From the NCBI RefSeq assembly GCF_027744825.2, contig NC_071338.1, positions 28,023,501 through 28,087,500 of the forward strand: a stretch of DNA of 64,000 nt, read 5' to 3'. The position numbers and the translations under genes are program-made. The notes below the pieces were generated by a model. That model was not told where the DNA came from. It saw only the letters and a list, made by a program, of their open reading frames with translations, and ran no database searches. Source of the DNA: Synchiropus splendidus (lineage: Eukaryota; Chordata; Actinopteri; Syngnathiformes; Callionymidae). Numbering within the stretch: the stretch's first letter is position 1; every line of letters begins with the position of its first letter. Shown piece after piece: positions 19,858-32,800 of the stretch.

Positions 19858-19882
19858 TGGAGGAGGAGGAGGAGGAGGAGAA
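19858..19882. repeat. (GGA)n microsatellite
   Basis: Seven to eight GGA units. A Glu-repeat open frame spanning it has no other coding support. Confidence 0.85.
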
Positions 19883-22142
19883 AGACACTAAGGACAAGAG
19901 GGAGAATATAAAGGACAGAAGAATAAAAGAGAGCAGGTGATGGGATTTGAAAAAGCACTGAGGTGAGAAAAACAGCAAAAATGGAATCAAAACAATGGAG
20001 TCAATTCAATATGAAATGTCACAACAAATACGATAAAAAAATGGAAAAGCTAAACGGACAAAGGATCATTTGGTAGCACACCAACAACTCACTCTCAGGT
20101 GGTAGATGGACCTTCAGTCAGAAACGTTAAAACAGAATTGGAATGCTACACACGTGCATTAAGGTAAAAACAAACAAAATAACTAGTGCAAAAAGCAGAT
20201 GTAAAATGTGTATATGACAACATTAACAATACAGGCATGGGTACAATAAAACATGAAGAGGTATGTAAGAAAATGTAAACATAAACTGTAAAGTAAAGGG
20301 CACAGTCTTGAGATAGACATGAAAAGTGTTGCACGTATATGGAAATATTGCATGTTCAGAATATTATTATCATAAATTGCATAGTATAAAAATATAAATC
20401 AAAGGATTTGCAAGAAGACCTGGGGAAATGTATTGCACTCTGTCCAAGTATATGTAAACACATGTTTTCTTGTGACATAAACTTCCATTCCCGTCCTCCT
20501 CTCAGTCTAACAGCAGATGAGTCATTAAAAGTGACTCCATTGCTGAAGACAATTTCAGTGTCCTTGAGCAAGACCTTGAATACCTGATGAGGAGGTTTGC
20601 GCCATTAATTTTCAGATGGGACATTAAATTGTATCTCATTTACTATGCTGCGTCTTCTCCGTGCCCATGTGTGACCCAGCTTGTGGATCAGATTGCTGAT
20701 TAGGGAGCATGTTGGCCTGTGGATGTGCACTGAACATGCAATTTCATCGAGTTGAGGCTTTCATCCTGAGCCACTTAGACAGACGTTCACAGCAAAATAC
20801 CTGGCAACACCACCTAGACTCGAGCGAGCGCCTGTGATGCCAGGATCGTCAGGCAGTCAGTTAACCAACCAAGCTTGCTGCCATTACAATGTTTAATTCC
20901 CCCTCGCTGTGATCCTGTCCTGCGCCTGTAACCTCTGACAATTCTCGAAGCTCATCACTTTGTGCTCCTTCAACCACTCAACCGCTGAGTGAGTGCTGCT
21001 CTCTCACAAAAGTCGTGGCAGATTATCCTCCTCCAACGTTGTGCTCCTCTTCCTTCTTTGTACCACTTCTCTCGTTTTCTTTCTCCAGCGTTCAGCGAGT
21101 GCCCCCCCTCCCACCCCTGTCAAGCAGTATCACACTTTGAAGTTAATGAGTCAAAACCATCAGTCGTTTCGCTTTTAATTATAAAACGGACAGAATGATT
21201 ACATTTTTAATTGAAACTGTCATTTTCAATTAAGATATGGCGTCGTTGAGAAGCCCACCTCGACCCCCTCCCGTTACTTACTGATTCATTTACTTCATTT
21301 TCATCTACGGCCGACTCAAGATTGAACCGTTGGTTTCCTTATGCAATGCAATATGTGTGTACATATTGCATACTTAAAAGTTAGCATTTTTCATTTCTAC
21401 ATGACCAACTTATTTTCATGCATGAATCAACAGGTCTTTGGGGGTCAGCATTCCTGCATGCAGTATATATACATCAACAAAGAGAGCAGAAACATTGACC
21501 CACAAAGACCTCTGTGGATGCATAACTATCCAAAGTTGAATTCTTCTGTTGACATTTTGAAACGGAGCAATACCTCAAATCCAAGTTGTGGAGAATGATG
21601 ACAAGGAAGTTGAACCGGCTGCTTCGCTTCTGCAGTGCAGTGATAAATGGCTCCATAAAATGCTTTTCCGAGCTTTTCCATGTGCAGGAAAATGAAATTG
21701 TTTTTGTACCGGCAGTAAGTTTAGCTTTTCTAAGCGCCACATTTTGTGTTTTGGGGAATGTCTATATACTATGTATAGTTACAGAATGCGATAGAGGGAC
21801 TTCATTACATTTTGTCTTTTCTTTCCTACATCTTTTTTTTTCTTGAGGGACAAGAAATACTGTTGAGTATAAAAATAATCAATTATACATTTATTCTGCA
21901 TTGTAATCAATAGCTGTGGGGATAAATGGACACATAAAATGAGGGGTAAAAAAGAAATATTGTGTGGCCGCTTAAATACAGGTTAAGGGCTGGACTTGAC
22001 CACTGAGCTACACTTTGCCCACAGCCGGTCTACTTTTAACGGTGTTAACTGAAACATGTTTTGTATATCTTTATTTATGAAGGGCTGAATCGGGGTAAAT
22101 TTCTACTGGAAATGAGGGCTAAAAGGGTAAAATGGGGCATCA

Positions 22143-22370
22143 CAGCTCAGATGGTTCAGTAGTTGTGTCTAAGGCACTTGGATTGCTCTTGGCGGTTCAA
22201 ATGGCGCCCTTATTAAATAGTCATATAACATGCAGTAACATGTTTGTAATGCATCAGAGGATTGCAATAAACATTTATTATTATTTGTTTATTTATTATT
22301 AAATAGTCATAACATCAAGTAACATGTTTGTATTGTTTGTAATGTGTCAGAGGATTAAAATAAACAATAA
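22143..22370 (+). mobile_element. tRNA-like SINE with tandemly duplicated tail
   Basis: GCTCAGATGGTTCAGTAG resembles a Pol III box A and GGCGGTTCAAATGG a box B. The following stretch, from TTATTAAATAGTCAT through the AACATGTTTGTA and CAGAGGATT motifs to AATAAAC, is repeated once (22211-22275 and 22297-22369) with small differences. The head is only tentatively tRNA-derived. Confidence 0.5.
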
Positions 22371-22371
22371 T

Positions 22372-22422
22372 AATTACAATAATAACAATAATACTTGTTA
22401 TTATTATTATTATTTTCATGCC
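22372..22422. repeat. (AAT)n / (TTA)n inverted microsatellite pair
   Basis: AATAATAATTACAATAATAA faces TTATTATTATTATTATT across a few bases, an AT-only inverted pair. It produces the Ile/Val-rich end of a spurious 213-codon minus-strand frame. Confidence 0.7.
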
Positions 22423-24461
22423 TCTTTTTCTCCTGTTGCAGATTTCCCAGTCTAATAAAGCAGCAGTAATTTGAGAGGAAGTACAGACTCCCAGTGAGTC
22501 CATTAATATTCCTGCTGCATTATCACAACAAAAGCCAGTCACCATTAAATGAACCCTTATTAAACTATGAAATATTAATTTCCGCTGCTTGCATGTGTTG
22601 ATAATCATAGGAAATGTGCTTTTTTTTTCTGTCAAGCCAACTGATACAGTAGAGAATTCAAAATTGTCACCGTAGTCAGGCAGCATGTTGACATTATCTG
22701 GGTCATTAGAAGTTGATTCATACAAGATCATTATCAGGATAATCAGGATTTCTCTGCATCGTCTTGGCCCAGTGGACCGTCTGGAGCCTCTTCGGTCTGT
22801 GGCTGGTTTGGAGACGAGAGAGCCTGTCACAGCTGGGCGGTCTGAGTGAACATGACTTTCACCGAACGCGGGGAGATAGCGGCGGCAGAGGATGATGAAT
22901 GTGCTGTTTGAGAATGCAGTTAGGCTACACTCCTCATTGTGTCTCTCCGAGTTCACATGCTCGCCACTTCCAAGACGACATTAATGCAGAATGCTCCCCA
23001 ACATCACGAAGCAAATCACACTCTATTTAATCACCATAGAGGCAAAAAATGCTCACTGTGAGGATTCTCTGCGTGTTGCTGAGCGGATTCTCCTTTCGTA
23101 AAGTGGCAGGTTGCTGGAAGAATATGTTTGAAAGTGATGCACATTAAATTTATCTGAGGCCAAGATGTCCTTGACACTTTCTTGGCGAAATAACTGTTCG
23201 GCAGGGCGGTGTGAAGTGTCACATATGTCATGGGTCTGTGCTTTTGACCAGTTCTGCATTTGTCCAGTATCTTTCATATAATTTAACACCCTTTTCTTGG
23301 TGTAAACCAGTGCTACTCAATTCTTTTCTGTTGTGCCTCCCCCCCAGGAAGTAGTAAACGCCACCCCCAACTCTCTGCCACCTCTGTAAATAGTATCATT
23401 TGTCTATTAAATTATTATAAGTACACCTCTGCATAACACTATCCTATCCTGTAAGAAAGGAAAATATATATAGATCAACTTACACAAACGTTCTTTTTCA
23501 ACTCTCTTTCACTTTAACCTCTGCTTTTATCGATCGGTTTTATCTTGACGCATTTCATTTCTTCCATCGTTCTTAGAACTTTATAATGCAAAACTATGTT
23601 GCTGTGAAAAAGATGGATCTGACCTCCTACTTTATGGTTTGAGGGCAACAAATGCAAAACTATGTGGACATATGCGAGCATGCTCCACACCAGGACTCCC
23701 GCCTCTGTCCAACTGACTTTACAGATTCTTTAGCAGACGGTAATGAGTTTTCTCCCTGAGACGGAGGAGGTTGGAGCAGGCCACGGCCAGTACAGGAAGG
23801 AGGGGGTGGCGGTGGGGTGGAAAAGGCATTCAATGATAATGTATGAGCTGTCCGCTGTGCAACATGCTGGAGGAAAGGGGTGCGGCGGTGCATTTAAAAA
23901 GAAGATTATCATGTCAGGAGACAGTAATACAGTCCTGAATGTGTGTGTAAACCTATGTGTGTATGATCTTCCTTGAATACAAATGTGAATCAAACACAAT
24001 GATTCTAATGCAAAAGTCATAATGATGTGATTGAGGTTTTACTGTGATAGATGTGTTAGTGTTACGGCCTGTGAACCATTCTGCCAGGTGCCGGTGGTTT
24101 GTCCTGATGACCTCCACCAACCAGCTGTAGCCACCTGATGTTGGCAGCCTTTAACGTCACTGCTTGTGTGCTCCTGAGTTTGTAGCAGTTGGCCCTTTAC
24201 TTTAAGGGACTCGTTTGATTCTGTGTTTGTGTTATTCAATATATGTGATTGCTTTGTTGTGTGTTGCATTTCGTGTTAGCTATTTTGTTATATTTATCTT
24301 AATTAAATAACTGTGTTTACAACAATGTGCTCAACCATTTTGTTATTTTACTTTTTCCCAAGCAGGGACATTAGATTCTGCTGATCCACTCATTGTTTAA
24401 CTGCACCTCAACTCTGAAACAGCAAGGTGCAATTTGATGTGTTTCATATTGTGTGTTTCAG

Positions 24462-24557
24462 CAGATTAACAACAAAGTACATCAGAACTTTTGGGAAGGC
24501 GTGTGTTGAACCATCGTGTTCCAACCACTGCTCAGGCACAAAGCCACTAAACAGATG
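24462..24557 (+). ncRNA. Candidate non-coding exon A
   Basis: Acceptor TTGTGTGTTTCAG ends at 24461 and donor ATG|GTGAGA starts at 24558. One frame is open across the 96 nt, but joining to exon B makes an immediate TGA, so it is more likely untranslated: a long non-coding RNA, or a 5' UTR exon of the downstream hnRNP C-like gene. Based on splice-site quality only. Confidence 0.25.
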
Positions 24558-24776
24558 GTGAGAGACTTTTAAATAATTAAAAACTGGGTTTTATTCTGTT
24601 TTGATACATTGCAGTGGAGAACACATCTTGTAGACCGAGCACAATTTTATCCAAGATAAAGAGTGAATTAGATAATTTTAACCTGCTTTTCCAGGGTTAT
24701 TATTTACATTCTGCAGATTTATTGGTGGATTTTTAACTGGGACATTAAACAACTTTTGCGTTTGTGTTCCTTTCAG

Positions 24777-24921
24777 ATGACCTGACAAGGAGCAACCGAC
24801 ACTTAGGCGAGTCTTATGTAGGACTTCGTAGCTATTCACCTAAATCTTCACTCATGTCTCTGATCATTTTGGATAACAGATAAGGCATCTGCAACAGTAG
24901 CATCTTCCGGTTAACTCCCAG
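24777..24921 (+). ncRNA. Candidate non-coding exon B
   Basis: Acceptor TTTGTGTTCCTTTCAG ends at 24776 and donor CCCAG|GTAATA starts at 24922. The 145-nt interval has stops in all frames and sits 219 bp after candidate exon A. Same two interpretations; no expression evidence. Confidence 0.25.
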
Positions 24922-27900
24922 GTAATATTTTGTTTTGATGTTGTCTTGAGTTCAATATGCTCATATTTACCTGCACGTCTGTCACATTTATAGCTTTAAC
25001 TCTTAAAGTTTTAATATCCAGCCATTTTTCATCCTAATAAAAAAATAAACAGAGTTGGAGAGAATGAATTGCCATGCACCTGAACTACATTTCCACTAAC
25101 TTGCAGTAACTTGCTGGTCCTCTAACTACTTTCATATAGTATACTGAACTCATGCTTTCAATACATTTAAATACTTGAGACATTTTCTGTTGTATATAAC
25201 TATAAACACTTCTGGTAAGTAACACAAGTTGTTGTTTTTTTCACTCCACTGTGTGCCTTTGTAACAGTCCTCCCAACACTATGGAATATAAGTTTGTTGA
25301 GCTATCTGTAGTTTTGCAAACTAGTGCCAGGCTGAACTACATGTAGCTGCAAATTGCTAAGTAGCAAACTGTATACAGTATCTCACAAATCTCAGAGCTT
25401 TCAGTGGTTCCTTTTTATTTCTTGTATTTTCAAAAGAGGCGCAATGCTCAGAAATAAAATGTATGTATTGTATGTCCGATTTTCACTTTGTGTGAGTCAT
25501 CTGAGGGAATAGAATTGCAGTACTGTCTGTGAGGTGTGGGTGTGTGGGTGGGGTGTGATCACACAGGGGATGTGCTATTGTCAGAAGCACGATTGCTCCC
25601 CTGTCTGTAAAACTCGCAGAACACATGTGGTCCCCCCAGCCAGACCTCTGTGCCCAAGTCCGTCCTTGATGAAAACGAAGGATTGAGGTTTTGCTCAACA
25701 CCACTGAAGAATACGGTTAACTAATGTCAGGCTCAATTATAGATTCTGTGTCAGGATCCCCATCTGGCTCACTGTTCTGTGGCTCTAGATGGTGTCAACG
25801 GCATTGAACCCATGACAACTCCTCAAGTAAACTGAACAAGGTGAGCACCTCCTTATTAGTCTCTGCTGCTGGTGGTTCCAGCAGGTCGAAGACTTGTGTC
25901 AAGGCCAATGTATCACTTTTGAAAGAAGGGTGTACATTTTCTGTTAATATTCTGTTCATGAGAAAGGGGACAAATCATCTTTGCATTCCTTATGTAGGTT
26001 AGGAAGGCGAATGATGGCACGTTCAGCATAGATATATATATCTAATGAACTGACATGTGTCATATCTGCCTGTGGACTGATTTAGATTCAGAGCGTCTAA
26101 ACGTCTTACTTTGAGCCACAAAGGTTAGCACAACAGGCTTGGGAAGGTTGCTGTTTATCTGCCAGAGCAGGATAAATGTGGCTAATAAAAGTGAAAAAGC
26201 AGCACTTGTTCCTTCTCTCATTACCCTCCTACTGAGGTGTGAAGCTCTCAACACTCAGCGCTGCAGTGGAGCAGCTCAACAGCCGGCCCATCAGGCTTCT
26301 ATCTATAAACGCAGGTTTCCATGTCGGCGTGTTTTGGAAGGCCGATTACTAACAATCTTTTTGTTGGAATAGGTGTTAAACCTCAACGTGGCCGCCTGCC
26401 TCCGCGTGTGAGTTCATCTACAGTATATAGCTCGCAGCTTTGATCCACTACTACGTTTGTCAGTTGGCTGAGCACGGCCTGTTTTTGGCCAGGTACAGCA
26501 AATCTTTCTGCTGGCAGAAGGCCAAGGTATGACAAAAGTGTGGCCTGCAAGCTGTTATATTGAGAAGGGTTTGTGCGTGAATGTTTGAGTCCATCAAAGG
26601 AGCAAGATAAATGGTAGAGCGTGTCCGGCTGGGGACAACAGTGTGGTGTCTCTGCTGAGGAACCAACGAGAGTTGATGGTCTGGAGCGGATCGAGGGTCC
26701 ATTAATCGCACTGGAGACAAGAAAAGTCTGGGGTCTGTAAAGGCAATGTCGTGCATGAAGTGGAAAGAAACAATATCAATTTGTGTCTTATAATATGAAT
26801 GTTGTGAGTTTTTCAAAGTCTTGGTGAATTTAAGATTATGTTTTCTGACTTGTCCTTTCAATGTGCTTCATTGGGCCATAAACATTGAATCAAAACAGGT
26901 GGGGACTCCTGTCTGTACGAACAATTTGTCTGGCACAGAAGCAAATATTGGAACTACAGGCGTTGGAGATGTAGGTTAATATCTAAAATACACTTGTAAT
27001 GAAAGGACAACGTAACAACTGATTTACAGGATTTACAGTTGATTTAGCAAATATTTAAAATTTGCACCTCAAAGTGCAACATTGCCTCAATACTTGAGCA
27101 TTTAGACAGCCAGAGCTAATTTAGCTGCACGTCACACTACCGAGAGCGCCACAGTTATCCCGACTAAACACTCCAATAATGCAATTGTTTCTGGGTTAAG
27201 TGTAGTGTGAAAAGGGGTAATGGCCTAATCATTTTAGAGTTGACTAAGATTAAAGTCGGGCTCACAGCCAGTCCCACCCTGTGTTGGTTGTTAAAGAAGC
27301 TAATTAAACTGACATGAAAGCGTCTCTTCAGAAGGCAGGAAGATTAAACAGCCTGCGGGCCTATTCTCTCCCAAACTGCCACACAGTCCAAATGAAGCGG
27401 TGAAGTGACGGCACAAACAGGGTCTCGGCTAAAAGGTTTTCTAATGCAAATTCAAATCGGGATGGATTAAATGTACTAAAGAATGAAAATAGGAGGACTT
27501 TTTATGAAATCTTTTGTCTTCCTTTTACCTTCTGTGGGCCGGAACAGTGCGTGTCAGAAATCTCATTTTCTCTGTGCTGAGGGTTTGAAGTATCACTAAA
27601 ATCACTGCTGAATTATCCATCGCCTTTTGAGTACTTACTTTTGGCATATTTTCTTGTTAGCGTGGCAGCCCTCATTTTTAGGCAGGAAAATGCTGAACTA
27701 TTCTAATTTCCTGTAATTATTGTAGTGATATCGTGCAGCCACATGCTGAAATGCTATTTCGAGTTCTTAGTTGATAGTTGAAACTACATTTAAATTAATG
27801 AATTCTAATGCTTATATCATGACGGTCCTTGCACTTCATTTTAATTTTCTTCCGTTGTGTTGTGCAAAAAGAAAGCCATATTTTTATGACAATACGTGGC

Positions 27901-29653
27901 ACTTAAAAAATTCCTCATGATGAACAAAAAAAAAAAACAGATGTCAGTCACTCTGGACTATGAGTCGCATTTTCAGGGGGGATTTGTTTTACAAAATCCA
28001 TAACATGAAACAGTAACACCACCTCATGGTCGTCCTGCTGAGTCATTTGTATTCATCGCTTCTGGCTTGAACTGTGACGTGGAACGGAACATAGACAAGA
28101 AGCGGGCTGACTGATGCAAAGGGGGATTTTTTACTTGTTTATTTATTGCACCGATAACAGTAAAATATTAGCTTTTGATCATAAGAAATAAATAAATATT
28201 ATTCATTCACTACTGCTCTCAACTTGTTCGTCCCTTCAGGTGTGACAGGCCCGCGGTAGTTTAATGACACGTATCCACATCTGATACATGTGTATTGTGT
28301 ATTTTCCTGTTGCTGTGATGCTTAATCGTGTGCGATCAGGAGATGTCTGTCTTGGAGAACAACCTTTTGATTGTTGGTGGGACTGAATCAGGATTATTGG
28401 GGCAGGCAGTGTGAATTGACGTTTAAGAACATTATTTACAGGATTATGTATTTTTTACATGTCCACACCCAATAATAAGTCGGTATATGAGTCTGCCTGT
28501 CTGAATTATTGTGATTTGGTGATATGTGACTTAAAATCATTGTCACTTTACATTCTGCATTCGAGTAGTGTTTCTGGATCCATCTTGTCCTGTTAAGCCA
28601 AGTAATTTAATTGTAAATGTGAACCAGGGAGTGCAGTGTTTTTCAAAGAGATAAATAAGAAGAGGGAACAAAAAAGAAAAGATACAAACAAGGGCTGAAC
28701 AAGGAAGACTGCTTCCTCCCTTACAAATCCACAAGACAGAGCCATTAGCAGGCAGAGGTATTGATGAAATAATAAATAAAGAAGCCAATGAAACAAGAAC
28801 GAGGAATGTTATCTCCTGAGTTTATGCTGAGGGCGACACTGGACGAGGAGGAACTACACAAGATAAGAACTTGAAAGAGGGATATTCTAAATTGATCTTG
28901 ATTAACTAAACACAGGTTAAATACATAGGAAAAATACATGTTTGCACTTGCTGCACTCATTTCCCAAGTGATTCAGATACATGAAGTCCACTCAGGAAAA
29001 GAAATAGGAATTGAGAACTTTTGCTAAACATCTGTGTTTTTACAGCCACATGTTCAGTTTGTCGTTGCAATATGATTTATGCAAACTACTGATTTGTTGT
29101 GTTTTTTATCTTTGTTGTAATATTTCCCTCGTGTCATTTTGCATTTACTGTTATTGCCGTTGACACAGAGGCTGTAGTCTTTTTTTATTATTGTTTTTCT
29201 TTTTTTAACTACTGTTTTCATAATAGTTGCAGTCCAGTAGAAAACGTTCCTGGTCTCTGGTATCAATATTCCACCTTGGAAAATGAACTAACAAACCCAG
29301 ATTGCAATAGAATTTCTCCGAATGTTCAAACAGTTACAAGTATTTACAATATACGGCACCCACATGCGAATGCCAACCTTGTGTCTGAGTTTCAGAGACT
29401 GATGTCTACATTGTTTCCATTTCTGCTGGATTTCTCAGATATATGGGTTTGACAACATCTTTCAGCAACATTGAAACTGATGTGAGGTACGAGGTTTGAA
29501 TAAGACCCAAGTATGACTATGAAAACAAACCTCTATTATCTCCATAGCTCTTCCTACGTCCCCGCTAATGGAACTGGCCTCTCCTCCCCTGTCACAGACT
29601 CGCGCTTGGTACAGCCCAGTTGTGCTTCTCTGGCTGGTCTGTCTCTGACTCAG

Positions 29654-29814
29654 TAGTATCACAGCAGCCAGCCGACGATCACTCTGAGACTCACAGGCAG
29701 GGAGACACATAGAGGACATAGAGACAGACGGGCAAAGAAATCATCCTCTGCTGCCTCTTACCTCAGCCCGCCTGCTCCTCCGCCTCACTGATATGACCCT
29801 GTTCAGCCCCAGAT
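29654..29814 (+). CDS. Candidate alternative first exon of the hnRNP C-like gene
   Basis: A GC-richer stretch ending in an ATG at 29793 that encodes MTLFSPR plus one base, followed by a strong donor GTGAGT at 29815. The phase-1 end matches the phase-1 acceptor at 37683 and would give MTLFSPR-Y-MSMSGEF. An in-frame TGA at 29685-29687 lies upstream and the -3 base of the ATG is G. The left limit is arbitrary: 29654 follows a possible acceptor (CTCTGACTCAG), but this could equally be a transcription start region. If real, it creates an isoform without the RRM. One in three random donors would match in phase, so confidence is modest. Confidence 0.3.
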
Positions 29815-32800
29815 GTGAGTATAGGTGCATGTGTGCATGTGGGCATGAATCATTCCTGAAATTTTGAAGACTTATTATTACAGTTCTGATGATATGATAC
29901 CGGCACGCAAGGATCTCTGGTGTCTTGTAATTAATTGCTGCTCAGTCTGATGTTTATGGTGGTAAACAGCTAGTGGCTGAAACTTCCTGGAAAGTCTCTT
30001 AGATTGAAACTGTTATCTCACCTAGACAAGGTCAGGACGTAAGGCGGTGCGACGGATTTAATAACCTGCTCATTAAACTGAAGTGCATCTCTTTTTTAGT
30101 GAATTAGAAAAGCTTTGCTTAAATAAAAATCCAGCAGAGAATGTGTTATCATTAGATTCTGTCTTACAATTAAGTTGCTGTGTAGTGGTGTGTCCTTTAA
30201 ATTAACTGCTGCTTAACTTGCACAGCAGGCTCTTCATCAATTATAGAAAATGTTTCTTCTTTTTTTTTTTTCTAAACCTACTGCACTTGCCCTTTGGTCC
30301 CTTGGTCAGTTGAAAATGATATCTGATCAACACTCATGTAATGCTGTCTATTTTAACTGTGAATGTTTGTGGCTGGTCTGCTTTGGTTTAATGTGCCCTC
30401 AGACCTTTAAACCTGAGCAGGTCCGAACGCTCTCAGCTGACACAATTCTGAGACAGCATCAAAGCGTTTTCAATCATTGAGCTTCCGAATTTTATTAATA
30501 AAACATGTCCAATAATGAGACCTTGTTTGCCACTCAAAAACAGGAAGTTGCTGATTTGTTTATCTAATTGAACCTAAGTGGTATAAAATATACGCCCTTC
30601 CTATTTATCGCAGTGACTGAAGTTTCAATGTGAGTCTTCCATCACCTCGCCTGTGACGCATGTTCTTTGTAATTTATGAGTGGACTTGAATCATTGGCAC
30701 ATTTATATGAATGCTAATGCATTCATTTGATCCATACAGATCGTTTAAGGACACTCAACAGAGGAGTAAAATAAAAGTAGAAGGATGATGATGAAAATAT
30801 GCTGAACATATTCCACCACAGAACAAAATAAACATTCAGGTTGATTAAAGACCCTCAACTGATGTGTCAGGCAACTTACAATAACAGTCAGTCGACCTAT
30901 CAAATGCAAGTGTCGCTACTCAGATGTGGCCCGAGACCGAAAGCCGCATTTCCACAAAGACATGACAATTGGTGTACCGCTCTAATTCAGCGAAATGACT
31001 CCAGCTCGTTTCATGGAAGCAGTATGCAGTACGATTAGGATACTATACAGGCATTTATGATGGGAAGTTTCGGGCGTCCTGCTGAAAAACGGGGGTCCTG
31101 TTTTGCATGTTTTTCAGTTGAGGGAGTCAACAGGACACCAGGGCACCCCACTTGCTAAAAGCCTGCCAACAGTGTGTAAAATATTCTTGTTATTGCTGTG
31201 ATGTTTCAAAGTGAAGTCATTTCTCAGAGCTGGCCCCTCTCTGAGAACAGTGTAGTTAGTTGAGGGTAATGTTAACCAGTAGTCTGGTTTTATAAGGGTT
31301 ATTTGGACATGTACGGCACATCTAGAGCACATCTTCGATTGTTAACAGTTCTTCTTTCTCTTCTCCCCAAAATATTTAGGGCATCATAAGAAATGGATGA
31401 AGCAACTTATTAGAATGAGGGACAAGTGACAACCATCAGTCTGAATTTGACCTGAATGTTTGCCTGAAACGGGTTCTAAAACCAATTCCAAGAGAAGCAG
31501 TGTTGACAAAAAACGTTGACAAATCACTCAAATCTTTGCTGATATTGCTCCCCTCTTCCTCCATTTCCGTGCACTCAGCCGTGCTTGTTTACAGAGTTGG
31601 TACCTCTGCTTACGTCACAAGATGGCGACGGTGTTCAATCCAGCCTTGCGCTCGTCTGCATCATGGTATAATTCATGGCGTTTAAATATAAATAACATCT
31701 TAAAATAAATAAATAAAAACAGCTTATATTTGCCATTCGATCGGCCGACCATGATGATGTCATAAATGCCCATATCGACACTGTAAACCAGCCGATGGAT
31801 TGATCAGTGCAGCCCTAGTAGCATGCCACTGCGCGTAGACCTCCCCAGATTTACAGAGAGTGTACAGCCTCATTTTTGCACGAGTTGGGTTTCTGAGTTG
31901 GAAAATTTCAGGCATCAGCTTTGGCCTGCCAACAAACATGCTCCTGCTTTATTCAACTGTCTGTCACATTCACCACTACAGTTCTTTGTGGCAGAATTTG
32001 TGGTTTGAGTAGTAGTTGATTGAAAAGTCAATTTTTATGAATTTAGAACATCTTTTTCATCTCCGGCACATCAACTCATTTCTTCCTGAGCTGTGCAAGT
32101 CTGTGTTCTCCCGTGTGTATGTGCGTATGAGGTTATGAGGCTTTATCCCAAAAGAATATGTCAACTGGATCTGTGAAATGCTCTTTTGACATTTTTAGCA
32201 TTTTATTTTGTGCACTTGTGAAGCTGAAGCTGCTTAATTCTCTGCTTTAGCTGCCTGGCACAAAAAATAGAATATTATAGATCTACATTCCCCTTTTCTG
32301 TCATTCTTATAGTGTATTTTTATATAGTATATCTGTGGGTTTTTATGTTATTATTTCCCCATTAAATAAAATTCTTCTCCTTCTTCTTGTGAGCATTTCA
32401 TGATTTACCTAGTACTTCTGTTTTTATTTTTTCTCGGCCTTTGAACCATTCCTGTTTTCTTCATTTTGGCTCTCACAAAAGCAGCCTGGTAAAACGGCAG
32501 CTGGAGAGCCGTCCTGCTGCTGGACGTCTGCTGACTGTTCAGTCAAGCTGAAGCGCTTGACCTCCTCTTACCTTCACTCGAAATTCCAAATAAGCGCAAG
32601 CTGCTTCCCACAGTGCTGCTGTTTAATTTAGTGTCCAGGTAGTGAGATGGAGCCAGCTCGCACTGGCTCTCAGGGTTGGGAACCGGGCCCAGTTTCTGTT
32701 GGTACAGAGCAGCGAGAGACTGCTGAACATGACAAAAGCTTGATTCGCCATTATGGCTGATGATGTGTGACTTTCAAGTATCCTCTGTTCTCTGCTCATA

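Larger units (their letters stand above)
13375..29653. other. Intergenic or upstream-intronic DNA without a recognised coding gene
   Basis: 16.3 kb, AT-rich. Open frames of 60-213 codons occur on both strands but none has a recognisable domain, consistent exon structure or codon pattern. It holds a SINE at 16108-16325, a tRNA-like SINE with a duplicated tail at 22143-22370, candidate non-coding exons at 24462-24557 and 24777-24921, a (GGA)n run near 19859, and a short fish-type repeat-like stretch near 23310-23420. It may be intergenic, or intronic to the hnRNP C-like gene if that gene's RRM exons lie further left. Confidence 0.6.

Noticed and set aside
22315..22956. 213-codon open frame on the minus strand
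   Set aside because: No domain, low-complexity Ile/Val end generated by an AAT/TTA microsatellite, overlaps SINE-like sequence, no splice or promoter context.
25789..25840. 52-nt interval with acceptor GTGGCTCTAG and donor AAG|GTGAGC as an exon
   Set aside because: The donor is good but the acceptor tract is weak and there is no coding or family support.
26460..26861. 133-codon open frame on the minus strand
   Set aside because: Composition is not protein-like, no recognisable motif, isolated in non-coding DNA.
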